Positions 1-8,300 of a stretch of DNA of 64,000 nt are shown here, in pieces (position 1 is the stretch's first letter; every line of letters starts with the position of its first letter). Made by a program: the position numbers and the translations under genes. The stretch spans positions 1-64,000 of the forward strand of contig CANMEE010000002.1 in NCBI GenBank assembly GCA_947496865.1, given 5' to 3'. The notes under the pieces were generated by a model, which worked only from the letters and a program-made list of their open reading frames with translations, did not search any database and was not told where the DNA came from. Origin of the DNA: an uncultured Sphingomonadaceae bacterium. Lineage in GTDB: Bacteria > Pseudomonadota > Alphaproteobacteria > Sphingomonadales > Sphingomonadaceae.

Positions 1-68
1 CTTAATATCAACCAGATGATGCCAAACACTCGCCTAGCTTAACCGGTCATCTGTCTCAAATTATCTGA

Positions 69-590
69 CGACGGACAGGTGACAGCCTAGACATCTCAAA
101 CTACTATCCGTTCCTTCTTTTTCTATCATTGGGCACTTATTGGATTGGTACACAAGGCTATCTGCATACGCAGATTTTAACGATCGGATTTGACGAAAGT
201 CGGAGAAAAAATGCGGAGCAAAAAACTGATCGGGCGCAATTGAGCTCGTTATTTGAAGAGCTTGAAAGGGTCATGTCTCAGGACAAACCCTATCTAGATA
301 GCGATTTGAGCTTGACGGTTCTCGCTAACCACCTGCAGATAAACCAGAGATTGCTGTCGGAAGTAATCAACTCTCAGGCAGAAGTCAGTTTCTACGAATA
401 TATCACTGGGTATCGCATTGAAGCGTTCAAGCAATGCCTTTTGGTTAGTGGCGACCAGCTGCCCCTTATTAACCTCGCTTATGATTGCGGCTTTGGATCA
501 AAAGCGAACTTCAATCATGCCTTTAAGAAAAACACCGGTGTGACTCCGTCTCAATATCGAAAAAGCCTGCAGAACCAGCGAGAGAGATGA
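69..590 (+). pseudogene. AraC-family regulator, N-terminally truncated remnant
   Basis: The frame opens after a TGA at 66-68. It first encodes a hydrophobic stretch (about codons 14-30, containing YWIG) that looks like the last helix of a membrane-embedded sensor. A complete AraC/XylS double helix-turn-helix domain follows, with the signature around GFGSKANFNHAFKKNTGVTP near the end. AraC regulators with a multi-helix membrane sensor are a known type and run to about 350 residues; here only the final helix and the DNA-binding domain remain. No ATG opens the frame (the first usable codon is TTG 129), and I could not find the missing helices in another frame of the 68 bases to the left. I infer a 5'-truncated pseudogene. 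A short functional protein started at TTG 129 is possible. The regulated target is unknown. Confidence 0.55.
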
Positions 591-928
591 TGTGTTGAAG
601 GAGAGATTCTCATTAAGATCCTAATGTCCGCTTTCGGGATAAAGTGGTCATATGCAATATCGACAAAAAACAAGGTCGTCATTGTCACTACGGAAGAGCT
701 GCCCCCAAAAACAGATCCGAGCAAACGGCAGCATCTATCATCCTAACTGTTCAGCGGCCCAGGCCGCTGACGCTGCTCCGGTAAGGCAAAGAAAACTAGG
801 ACATGCCTCTCATCTCTACTGGGATAATGATGGTATCGGCTGCGAATGAACTCAGATTAGAAAACGCTGTCCTACATAGAACAAAATATGAACACTGTGC
901 CTCATATGATTCGTAGGAAAGGTTCACT
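591..928. other. intergenic, no gene recognised
   Basis: Short open frames exist on both strands but their translations show no recognisable domain, no convincing ribosome site and poor codon character. I see nothing supportable here. Lying between a truncated regulator and an autotransporter remnant, it is probably decayed coding DNA. Confidence 0.4.
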
Positions 929-1021
929 ATGGTTTTACTAGATGCATCAATGGTCATCGCCTTGGCAGCAGTGATTGCAAGTCTGTCATCATTCATTTGG
1001 GCACTGCGTAGGAAGCCATGA
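929..1021 (+). CDS. 30-residue single-helix membrane micro-protein
   Basis: ATG 929 is preceded by a strong purine-rich site (AGGAAAGG at 915-922, about 6 bases away). The frame runs 30 codons to TGA 1019-1021. Residues about 8-25 form one hydrophobic alanine/isoleucine-rich helix ending in a tryptophan. The C-terminus is basic (RRKP), which predicts a single-pass inner-membrane protein with its tail in the cytoplasm. I do not recognise a family. The ribosome site plus the ordered helix and basic tail make it better than a random frame. It is isolated between decayed genes, so it could also be a remnant. Function unknown. Confidence 0.45.
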   Translation: MVLLDASMVIALAAVIASLSSFIWALRRKP

Positions 1022-1101
1022 AGCCCGACTAAGTAGTTTTGCGCAATGCTAGAATCGACTGGAATTCTGATAATAGGCCTGGGTTGTGCTGTGCCAGATA
1101 A

Positions 1102-1308
1102 CGCACGACATTTGCACTTTCAAGTAGGCGTCCAATTGAGTTTTCGTTAGTGTTTGACAACCGGCTGTCCAACACATTTGGCCGGTTCGAATTCGGGTTC
1201 AATATTGCTTCCGAAGGTGGCGTCAGCGGGTTCATCGAAGGCAATGCCGATATCAGCGGCTACTACACAGGCTACAGCGGACGGGCTGGAGTGAAAGTCC
1301 CGTTTTAA
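1102..1308 (+). pseudogene. autotransporter beta-barrel C-terminal remnant
   Basis: This frame is closed upstream by TAA 1099-1101 and ends at TAA 1306-1308. It has no start codon with a ribosome site. It encodes alternating strands with a FEFGFN strand, a turn, EGNADISGYYTGYSGRAG and a terminal VPF. That is how an outer-membrane autotransporter barrel ends: aromatic alternation, then a final Phe recognised by the BAM machinery. Only about 68 residues remain of a barrel that is normally about 270. The closest intact relative in the window is the autotransporter at 2837-6265, but the sequences differ, so this is not a simple duplicate of its 3' end. I read it as the tail of a deleted second autotransporter gene. 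Confidence 0.6.
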
Positions 1309-1681
1309 CGGGTGGACCCACCAAAGTTTGAATATTTCTTAAAAGCCAGATGATCATAAGATCGCAGAGTTCTCAGAATAGGTGGGTAGCGGCGCTTTGA
1401 ATCAATTGAATTCCCGCTGACTATAATCTGCGCAACAAAATATGGGATAGTCATAGAGACTGGCATTGATTTTTCTGCTTCAAACTCGCCTATTTCGGTG
1501 ATGTTTATCTTGGGATATTTCAACATAAGAAAATTATCAACGAGCGCCCATGCTGCTGCGTTTCAATAAAGCTGTTACGTAGGTAAGTATTTCTAAATAC
1601 TGACTTTCTCGATGCACTCTAGCGACGGATGTAACCTTATTGTCGCATCTACCGAAAAGAGGGTATCTCTGGAGAAATCAA
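1309..1681. other. intergenic upstream of oxyR, nothing firm
   Basis: A 73-codon frame on the minus strand (1526-1305) has neither a ribosome site nor a known domain and is not called. The last 120 bases are AT-rich and should contain the oxyR promoter, but I cannot fix a -35/-10 pair with confidence. Confidence 0.35.
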
Positions 1682-2596
1682 ATGAAATTACGGGATCTGG
1701 AATATATCACTGCGATTGATCGATATCTCAACTTCGGAAGAGCGGCTCAAGCTTGCAATGTCTCTCAGCCAGCGCTGTCGACTCAAGTGAAAAAGCTCGA
1801 GGAACGATTGGGCGTAGAGATTTTTACTCGTACCAATCAAAAGGTGATGGCGACCGAAGCCGGGCACCGTATTATTGCAACGGCCAAGGATATGCTGAAA
1901 TCCGCGCGGCAGATTACTGACTATGCGGCTGAATATCGTGATCCAATGTCTGTCCCGTTGAAGATCGGGATATTTCCCACATTGGCTCCGTTTATTGTTC
2001 CTTATGTTGCGGACACAGTAAGTAGCCTCAGCAAAGGGATGAAGATGATCTTCAGGGAAGCGCCAACCAAGCAACTGATGGTCGAACTGGAAAATCGCCG
2101 CATTGACATTGCTATGGTCAGCGGCCCGGTTGATCGTCCATCGACCAATTTTACGCCCGTCTTTCAGGAAAACATCTTGTTGGCAGTTTCCAAAAACCAT
2201 CGATTGGCTAACCGCAACTCTGTGCCCGCTGAGGAGATACCGGCGGAGGAGTTGATATTATTGAATGAAGATCATTGTTTGCGCGAAGATACACTACGGC
2301 TGTGCCAAAACAAGAATGTCGGCATAGACATGCCTGAGGATCTGGCCGCCACCAGTTTATTGACGGCTACGCATTACATAGCACAAGGGTTTGGATCGAC
2401 TTTGATTCCCGCGCTGGCCAAGGGTTTTTTGAGTGCAGCAAATCCGGACGTGAACATGGTTTCAATTGAAGATCCGGGCTATAACCGTACGATCGGTTTC
2501 TTATCCCGGAAAGGCTGTCCACGAGAACATATTCTTTTCGCGCTTTGCGATAAAATTCGAACTGAGCCACCGCGAGATGTTATTCCCGTCATGTAA
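1682..2596 (+). CDS. oxyR: OxyR-type LysR-family peroxide-sensing regulator
   Basis: A 304-residue LysR-family transcription factor. ATG 1682 is chosen because GGAGA lies 6-10 bases upstream and the protein then begins MKLRDLEYI, as OxyR proteins do; an upstream TTG start is less likely. Residues 1-60 are the winged helix-turn-helix (NFGRAAQACNVSQPALSTQVKKLE region) and the rest is the periplasmic-binding-like sensor. The decisive feature is HCLREDTLRLC: its cysteines fall exactly at 199 and 208, the pair that forms the regulatory disulfide in E. coli OxyR. It should therefore sense hydrogen peroxide and activate antioxidant genes. No katG or ahpC gene is adjacent. The next gene, 240 bases downstream on the same strand, is an autotransporter, which recalls OxyR control of the Ag43 adhesin. 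Confidence 0.88.
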   Translation: MKLRDLEYITAIDRYLNFGRAAQACNVSQPALSTQVKKLEERLGVEIFTRTNQKVMATEAGHRIIATAKDMLKSARQITDYAAEYRDPMSVPLKIGIFPTLAPFIVPYVADTVSSLSKGMKMIFREAPTKQLMVELENRRIDIAMVSGPVDRPSTNFTPVFQENILLAVSKNHRLANRNSVPAEEIPAEELILLNEDHCLREDTLRLCQNKNVGIDMPEDLAATSLLTATHYIAQGFGSTLIPALAKGFLSAANPDVNMVSIEDPGYNRTIGFLSRKGCPREHILFALCDKIRTEPPRDVIPVM

Positions 2597-2836
2597 ACTG
2601 ACGACACGTCGACTACCGCAAAAAAGCCGCTTTCACTCGTTCGTGATATGAACGGGGCGCTTATATTTATTCAAAATATACAATAAGTTATGCCATAATT
2701 TTTACTTATGATGGTCATCAATAGCTTATATTATACAAGGTGGATTCGACCGCATATTGCACCATTCCAGAAGGTCCGGCGCTCAGAACTTGCCGTGCCG
2801 CGAGAATATATCTCGCAATCTGGAAGGTAAAAAAAT

Positions 2837-5800
2837 ATGACTAAATTCCCCCTTGGATCGACTTGCTCTGTGTCGAAAAAACTGCTCGTTGCTTCGTCAA
2901 CGATTGCCATTTTGGCATCAGCACAAGCGCATGCGCAGCAAATTATCAATGATGGTGACAATGTCACCGTGACCAGTGCAGCAGACGGTGAAACCATCAG
3001 CGCGGCGTCCGGCGTCACCAGCGCTGTAAATGGCGCTCCTGTCGTAGCGGTCAACAACAATGCAGTCACTCTCGACAATGCCGGTACCTTGCGTACCACG
3101 GGTGTCACCCAAACGGTTCAGATCAATGCCGGCACAACCGGGGCTGTTATAAACAACGCCGCAACCGGTTTGCTCGAAGCGGATTCACGAGTTGTCAATA
3201 TTGATGGTATTGGTGCCACGCTGAACAATGATGCTATCATTCGCGGTACCGGCAGTCAGCGCAATGGCGCCGTATATGGCAACCGGACATCCAACAATAT
3301 CTCGATCAACAATGCGGCAACCGGGTTGATTGATGCGGGAGTCGAGGGCGCCGGTATTGCTATTGAAGTTGGCGGCGGCGGAGCCCCGCGAAGTGGTTCG
3401 ATTGTCAATGCTGGTATCATACAAGGACGCGGACAAGCTGCCCCAACAGGCGGAACTGCTGGCGATGGCCTGCGCTTCTTTGGACCAGGTTTAGCACCTG
3501 AATATGTATATTCTGGTGACATCACTAACAGTGGGACTTTCGCTTCGGAATCTGCAGTCGGACCAACAGCCGGCATCCGTTTTGCAAACCGTATCGGTTT
3601 TCAAGCTACTCTTACGAACGAAACTACCGGCGTTATTTCGGGTGTAAATAACGGTCTCTATTTTGGCAATGACGCAGACCATACGGGCGGTGTTGTCAAC
3701 AACGCTGGCACGATCAGTTCGGGCAGTCGGGCGCTGAACATCGATGGCACTGGACTGACCATCAACAATACTGGCTCCATATTGGGTACAGGAAATCAGC
3801 GTAACGGTGCTGTTTACGCAGACAGCACGGCTCAGGACTTCACGCTTAACAATGACGGTGTGATTGACGCAGGTGTCGGTAATCAAGGCGCTGGGTTTTC
3901 AGTCGAACTCTCTGCGGCAGGCAATGATTTTGACATTAACAACTCAGGTACGGTTCAAGGTCGCGGCATTGCTGCTGCTGGCCTAACCGCCGCGGGCGAC
4001 GGGTTACGTTTTGAACGGGCGCGCAATGCAGGCGTTCTGGATGGAAGCTCCACCGGCCTGTTTACCGGTACCATTACCAACGATGGTCTTATCGATAGTG
4101 AAGGTGACAGCGGAACAACCGCGGGCATCCGTTTTGTCAACGGTGTATCTTTCAACGGCACCATTGAAAATCAGGCAGGCGGCACCATTTCCGGTGTTCA
4201 AAATGGCCTGTACTTCGGCAATGCAACCCCAGCAGGTGGCGGAAACTTTACGGGCGCTGTTGTCAACAACGCTGGCACGATCAGTTCGGGCAGCCGGGCG
4301 CTGAACATCGATGGCACTGGACTAGTGGTCAACAATAGCGGAACGATTATTGGCACCGGAGTACAACGCAACGGGACTGCATATGCAGATGGGACTGCCA
4401 ATAACTTTACGCTGAATAACAGTGGCACCATTGATGCCGGCGTCGCAGGTTCCGGTGTATCATTCCAGCTCGGAACCACAGACGGCGACGTCCGCAGCTT
4501 CACACTGGTTAATGACGGTACGATTGCTGGCCGCGGCGATGCGCAGGCTTCAGGTGCGTCTGCCGGTTTGCGATTGTTCAATGGCGCTGGTACCGGTACG
4601 ACCGTAACAGTAGCTGATGATATCGTGAACAATGGCGCGATTTCTTCTGAAACCGGTCCTGCGTTACTGATCGAGAATGTCGCCTTTACTGGCAATTTCA
4701 TCAATAGCGGCAGCTTGATAGGTCCCGTTGCTGTAGATGCTTCCTCTGCTCTATCTGGCCTGACCTTTGTGCAAAATGGTGGAACCCTGACCGGTGACTT
4801 TATTGGTTCGGCGCAAACCGACAGCTTGTCTTTTGCAAACGGTTCAAGCGTTCTTGCCGGTGATGTTGTCGGAACTGTCGCAGTCGATGTAGCCGCGGCT
4901 AGTACAGTGGCTATATCGGGTGCACGCAACCTAGATGGATCGTTGTCCGTAGATGGAACACTGACCTTTGATTTGGGTACCGATAGTCTTGCGGTGGATG
5001 GCGATACGAGTTTCGCTGCTGGCAGCGTCGTGAACATTTCCACCAATCAGACATCATTATTACCGTTGAATGCACCGATTTCTATTCTGTCAGAAACCGG
5101 AACATTCACGGATAACGGATTGACTGTGAATGTTGCGGATGACGATTTCCTGATCGACTATCAGATCGATCTGGGTTCGATTTCAGTAACGCCTACTGCC
5201 GCTGACCTTGCGAATGTGTCTGCAGATCCGAATATCTCTGTATTTGGCGCGGCTGTTACAGCTGCTGTTTCCAATGGTCGCTTGCCTGGTGCTGTATTTG
5301 ACGGATTAAATGCTGCCACCAGCGCTGCGGAATTCGAGGCAACCTCTCTTACCCTACTGCCGGCAATTAATGATGGTGTGGCAAGAGAGATTTATGAGAC
5401 GCAGCGTTTCGCTAGCGGCTTGCTGAACGATCGCCTGTCAGGAGATGGAACCGGTATCTGGGGACAAATCTTCTATCGTAACGCGGATCGCGATGCAGAT
5501 AGCTTGAGCGCGTTGGGATATGATGCGGATACCATTAGCTTCACTCTAGGTCTTGATACGAGAATTGGCGAAACGGCCAAAGTCGGTGTCTTGTTGAACT
5601 ATGCTGATATCGATATTGATGCGAATGGTTTTGCTGGCGCACAAAGCGAAGTCAACAGCTACCAAATTTCAGCCTACGCCGGACTGGATTTCGGATCTGC
5701 TTTCGTCAATGCGGAACTGGGTTATTCGTTTAACGATGTTGAGAGCAACCGCTCTGCTGTTGGGGGTTCGATAACCAGTGAATCTGACGCTGACGGTGTT

Positions 5801-6265
5801 ATTGCTGATCTGTCGACTGGCTATCGGTTGGAGAAAGGCAGCTTCATCCTCACACCGACAGCTGGTTTGCGTTACGCGAGTTTGTCACAGGACAGCTTCA
5901 CCGAAACTGGCGGTCTGGGTTTGACCCTTGATGCTGACCGTACGGAATTTCTGGAAGCGACGCTCGGTTTGCGATTGGCTGGTAAAGTTGACCAGTCCAA
6001 AGACCTTTCGATCGTGCCATTTGCGAACATCGCTTATAGTTATGACCTGATCGGTGATGCTACCGGCGTGAGCAGTAGCTTCAACGGCGGATTGGATAGC
6101 TTTCGATTGACGGCGGGAGAATCATCTCAATCCCGGTTCGATCTCGGAGCTGGCCTTAATCTAGTTAACAAAAATGGGTTGAGTATCGGCGCGGAGTATC
6201 AGGGGCGCTTTGCATCCGACTACCAATCCCATTCGGGCGGAATACAGGTACGCTTTGCGTTCTGA
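2837..6265 (+). CDS. large repeat-containing autotransporter (type V secretion)
   Basis: A 1142-residue protein. Residues 1-33 are a Sec signal peptide (KK, hydrophobic core, AHA just before Gln34). Residues about 115-680 are a passenger built from Asn/Gly/Thr-rich beta-helix strands (INNAG, LNNDG, VNNSG) arranged as three long repeats of about 180-189 residues, each holding an NIDGTG, GTG-QRNG-YAD and NNGLYFGN-like block. From about 870 to 1142 is the autotransporter beta-barrel, beginning near GIWGQIFYRNADRD and ending in Phe (VRFAF). No catalytic motif is visible in the passenger, so an adhesin or surface-structure role is inferred. The start ATG is preceded by GGAAGG. It follows oxyR and is closed by a terminator hairpin. 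Confidence 0.85.
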   Translation: MTKFPLGSTCSVSKKLLVASSTIAILASAQAHAQQIINDGDNVTVTSAADGETISAASGVTSAVNGAPVVAVNNNAVTLDNAGTLRTTGVTQTVQINAGTTGAVINNAATGLLEADSRVVNIDGIGATLNNDAIIRGTGSQRNGAVYGNRTSNNISINNAATGLIDAGVEGAGIAIEVGGGGAPRSGSIVNAGIIQGRGQAAPTGGTAGDGLRFFGPGLAPEYVYSGDITNSGTFASESAVGPTAGIRFANRIGFQATLTNETTGVISGVNNGLYFGNDADHTGGVVNNAGTISSGSRALNIDGTGLTINNTGSILGTGNQRNGAVYADSTAQDFTLNNDGVIDAGVGNQGAGFSVELSAAGNDFDINNSGTVQGRGIAAAGLTAAGDGLRFERARNAGVLDGSSTGLFTGTITNDGLIDSEGDSGTTAGIRFVNGVSFNGTIENQAGGTISGVQNGLYFGNATPAGGGNFTGAVVNNAGTISSGSRALNIDGTGLVVNNSGTIIGTGVQRNGTAYADGTANNFTLNNSGTIDAGVAGSGVSFQLGTTDGDVRSFTLVNDGTIAGRGDAQASGASAGLRLFNGAGTGTTVTVADDIVNNGAISSETGPALLIENVAFTGNFINSGSLIGPVAVDASSALSGLTFVQNGGTLTGDFIGSAQTDSLSFANGSSVLAGDVVGTVAVDVAAASTVAISGARNLDGSLSVDGTLTFDLGTDSLAVDGDTSFAAGSVVNISTNQTSLLPLNAPISILSETGTFTDNGLTVNVADDDFLIDYQIDLGSISVTPTAADLANVSADPNISVFGAAVTAAVSNGRLPGAVFDGLNAATSAAEFEATSLTLLPAINDGVAREIYETQRFASGLLNDRLSGDGTGIWGQIFYRNADRDADSLSALGYDADTISFTLGLDTRIGETAKVGVLLNYADIDIDANGFAGAQSEVNSYQISAYAGLDFGSAFVNAELGYSFNDVESNRSAVGGSITSESDADGVIADLSTGYRLEKGSFILTPTAGLRYASLSQDSFTETGGLGLTLDADRTEFLEATLGLRLAGKVDQSKDLSIVPFANIAYSYDLIGDATGVSSSFNGGLDSFRLTAGESSQSRFDLGAGLNLVNKNGLSIGAEYQGRFASDYQSHSGGIQVRFAF
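3692..3756 (+). repeat. 65-bp direct repeat, copy 1
   Basis: Part of the autotransporter passenger, encoding the VNNAGTISSGSRALNIDGTG block. It matches 4259-4323 at 64 of 65 bases (a single T/C difference), 567 bases (189 codons) apart. The flanking repeat sequence is much more diverged, so this core looks recently copied or converted. Confidence 0.85.
4259..4323 (+). repeat. 65-bp direct repeat, copy 2
   Basis: Second copy of the 3692-3756 segment, in frame and 189 codons downstream. A third, older copy around 3181-3240 shares only the NIDG core and is heavily diverged. Confidence 0.85.
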
Positions 6266-6289
6266 GTAGAGAGCTGACCTTCGTCCGGG

Positions 6290-6323
6290 AAGCCGGCTGA
6301 TGGAAACATCAGTCGGCTTTTTT
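6290..6323 (+). terminator. rho-independent terminator of the autotransporter gene
   Basis: Arms 6290-6302 and 6307-6319 pair with one mismatch around a 4-base loop and run into six T residues. It lies 25 bases after the autotransporter stop codon. Confidence 0.85.
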
Positions 6324-6446
6324 CCATGTAAGTGATTTCGTTTCCATTTGGTAAGCCCAAAACAGATTGCACCTGTTGCCTAAGGTCGCGCCTGCCAGGC
6401 AGTTGCTCAAAATGCCCTTTGATCGTCTCGATCGGTCATCACTTTG

Positions 6447-6473
6447 TATTTACATCCAAAATGGATGTAAATA
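6447..6473. promoter_or_regulatory. perfect 12-bp palindrome, operator-like
   Basis: TATTTACATCCA (6447-6458), a 3-base AAA spacer, then its exact reverse complement (6462-6473). There is no T-run, so it is not a terminator. It stands in the 490-base gap between the autotransporter terminator and the carotenoid oxygenase gene. Size and symmetry suit a dimeric regulator such as a TetR protein. The regulator is not known. Confidence 0.45.
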
Positions 6474-6754
6474 TCTCTGTATGCAAAAAGAAGATAAGTA
6501 AATCTATATAGTTGCTCGTCGTTGATCAGATTAGCTAGCGAATCTAGACAGATTTTCGCCGTAACCCGTGGATTGTACTTAACTGGCTGAGTCAATTGAT
6601 TTTGATGTATCGTGCCGGATGTTCCCAAAAATTCCAGACGACGAACATCGTATCTGCAACTTCTTCTTGCCTCAGGTCGTGGTCTCACAGGGCAGTGTAC
6701 GTCCTTCAGATACATATTCAATGAGCCCCCCCAATCCATTGAGGTTTGATTTGA

Positions 6755-6770
6755 CAAATAATGGTATTTG
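6755..6770. promoter_or_regulatory. small palindrome beside the oxygenase start
   Basis: CAAATA, ATGG, TATTTG: a perfect 6-bp inverted repeat with a 4-base spacer, about 45 bases before the proposed start codon. It overlaps a TTGACA hexamer (6751-6756); TATAGT follows at 6771, but that spacing of 14 is short for a normal promoter. Possible operator over the promoter; weak. Confidence 0.3.
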
Positions 6771-6815
6771 TATAGTCCGATGCGAAACTTGCATAACCAC
6801 AGAAAGTGTCAACCA

Positions 6816-8282
6816 ATGCCTCAGCTCGTCAAAACAGTGCCTGCGACCCTTTCGGACAATGATCATCCTTATTTGACCGGCGCATGGACCCCTAATTTTG
6901 ATGAATATGATGCGGATGATATGCTGGTCATCGGACAGATACCTGATGATATTGACGGTATTTATGTTCGTAACACTGAAAACCCGGTCCATGATGCCAT
7001 CGGCCGCTATCATCCGTTTGACGGCGATGGCATGCTGCACATGATGCGGTTTTCAGACGGGAAAGCAGAGTATAAAAACCGCTTCATCCGAACGCGCGGT
7101 TTTGAAGCTGAGCAAGAAGCTGGTCGTTCCCTGTGGATTGGCTGCATGGGTAATCCCAAAAAATCCGAACGGCACGGGTGGGGAGCCCATAGTCATATCA
7201 AAGATAGCTCTTCGACCGATGTGGTCGTGCATGCGGGCAACATTCTCTCGACATTCTGGCAATGTGGTGAGGGCTATCGGCTGGACCCGCAAACGCTTGA
7301 TACATTGGGAATAGAAGGTTGGGTGCCACTAGATGGTATTTCCGCTCATCCAAAGGTCGATCCTGCAACCGGCGAATTGCTCTTTTTCAACTATTCGACC
7401 CATGCGCCTTATATGCATTATGGTGTGGTCGGGGCCGACAATAAGCTGAAACACAGCATTCCGGTGGAACTGCCGGGTCCCCGTTTGCCGCATGATATGT
7501 GTTTTTCGAAAAACTACTCGATTCTAAACGATTTTCCGATGTTCTGGCCGCAATCCGCATTGGATGCCGGGTTTTATATTCCCGTGTTTGACAACACTAA
7601 ACCATCTCGGTTCGCGGTTGTCCCGCGCTATGGCAATCCAGAGGATATAAAGTGGTTTGAAGCAGAATCGACTTATGTGCTCCACTTCATGAATGCCTAT
7701 GAGGAAGGCGATGAGTTGATCATGGACGGATATTTCCAAGAAGATCCGCGCCCGGCCCCACTGCAATCAATGCCCGACGAGTATAAGGCGATGGGTTCCA
7801 ATCTGGACCTACACTCGCTGAAGACCCATTTGCATCGCTGGCGATTTAATCTTGCAACCGGCGCAACGGTTGAAGAGCGACTTTATGATGATGAGATCGT
7901 CGAATTTGGCACGATCAATCAAGCCTATGCCGGAGAAAAGCATCGTTACATTTACAGCGTGACCGGTGAGGATGGCTATTTCCTGTTCACTGGCATGATC
8001 AAGCATGATCTGGAAACTGGTGCCACACAGCATTATGAGTTTGGCGACGGGCGATATGGATCCGAAGCACCGTTTATTGCCCGTAAAAATGCCAAGTCTG
8101 AAGATGACGGCTATCTGGTGAGTTTTATCACGGACATGAATTTGGATCGGTCAGAATGTGTGTTGCTTGACGCCAAGAATATCGAGGCAGGTCCCGTGTG
8201 CCAAATAATCCTACCGCACCGGATTTGTAGCGGAACCCACGCCGTGTGGGCCCATGGCGACGAACTTATGCCAAGAGGGTGA
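6816..8282 (+). CDS. carotenoid oxygenase (RPE65/lignostilbene dioxygenase family)
   Basis: A 488-residue non-heme iron oxygenase. The four iron-ligand histidine regions of the family can be seen in order: SAHPKVDPATGELLFFNY, HDMCFSKNY, LHFMNAYEEGDEL and CSGTHAVWAHGDEL. This family cleaves carotenoid or stilbene-type double bonds with O2 to give aldehydes or ketones; the substrate cannot be told from sequence. I chose ATG 6816 (MPQLVKT) because family members begin shortly before the YLTGAWTPN segment. ATG 6780, giving 12 more residues, is an alternative, and neither has a strong ribosome site. It faces a thiolase gene (convergent, 18 bases apart). Palindromes upstream suggest dedicated regulation. 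Confidence 0.8.
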   Translation: MPQLVKTVPATLSDNDHPYLTGAWTPNFDEYDADDMLVIGQIPDDIDGIYVRNTENPVHDAIGRYHPFDGDGMLHMMRFSDGKAEYKNRFIRTRGFEAEQEAGRSLWIGCMGNPKKSERHGWGAHSHIKDSSSTDVVVHAGNILSTFWQCGEGYRLDPQTLDTLGIEGWVPLDGISAHPKVDPATGELLFFNYSTHAPYMHYGVVGADNKLKHSIPVELPGPRLPHDMCFSKNYSILNDFPMFWPQSALDAGFYIPVFDNTKPSRFAVVPRYGNPEDIKWFEAESTYVLHFMNAYEEGDELIMDGYFQEDPRPAPLQSMPDEYKAMGSNLDLHSLKTHLHRWRFNLATGATVEERLYDDEIVEFGTINQAYAGEKHRYIYSVTGEDGYFLFTGMIKHDLETGATQHYEFGDGRYGSEAPFIARKNAKSEDDGYLVSFITDMNLDRSECVLLDAKNIEAGPVCQIILPHRICSGTHAVWAHGDELMPRG

Positions 8283-8300
8283 TGAGCACCAATAAGCGGC

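Noticed and set aside
652-849. 65-codon plus-strand frame with His/Cys residues
   Set aside because: Low-complexity composition, no ribosome site and no domain; treated as non-coding.
1305-1526. 73-codon minus-strand frame upstream of oxyR
   Set aside because: No ribosome site, no recognisable domain, and it lies in a segment that otherwise looks decayed.
2597-2836. OxyR binding sites of the ATAG-N7-CTAT type before the autotransporter
   Set aside because: Only isolated ATAG-like tetramers are present; the spacing does not fit the consensus well enough to claim.
4198-5046. 282-codon frame antisense to the autotransporter
   Set aside because: A shadow frame caused by the repetitive codon pattern of the plus-strand gene; Pro/Ser/Ala-rich with no start signal.
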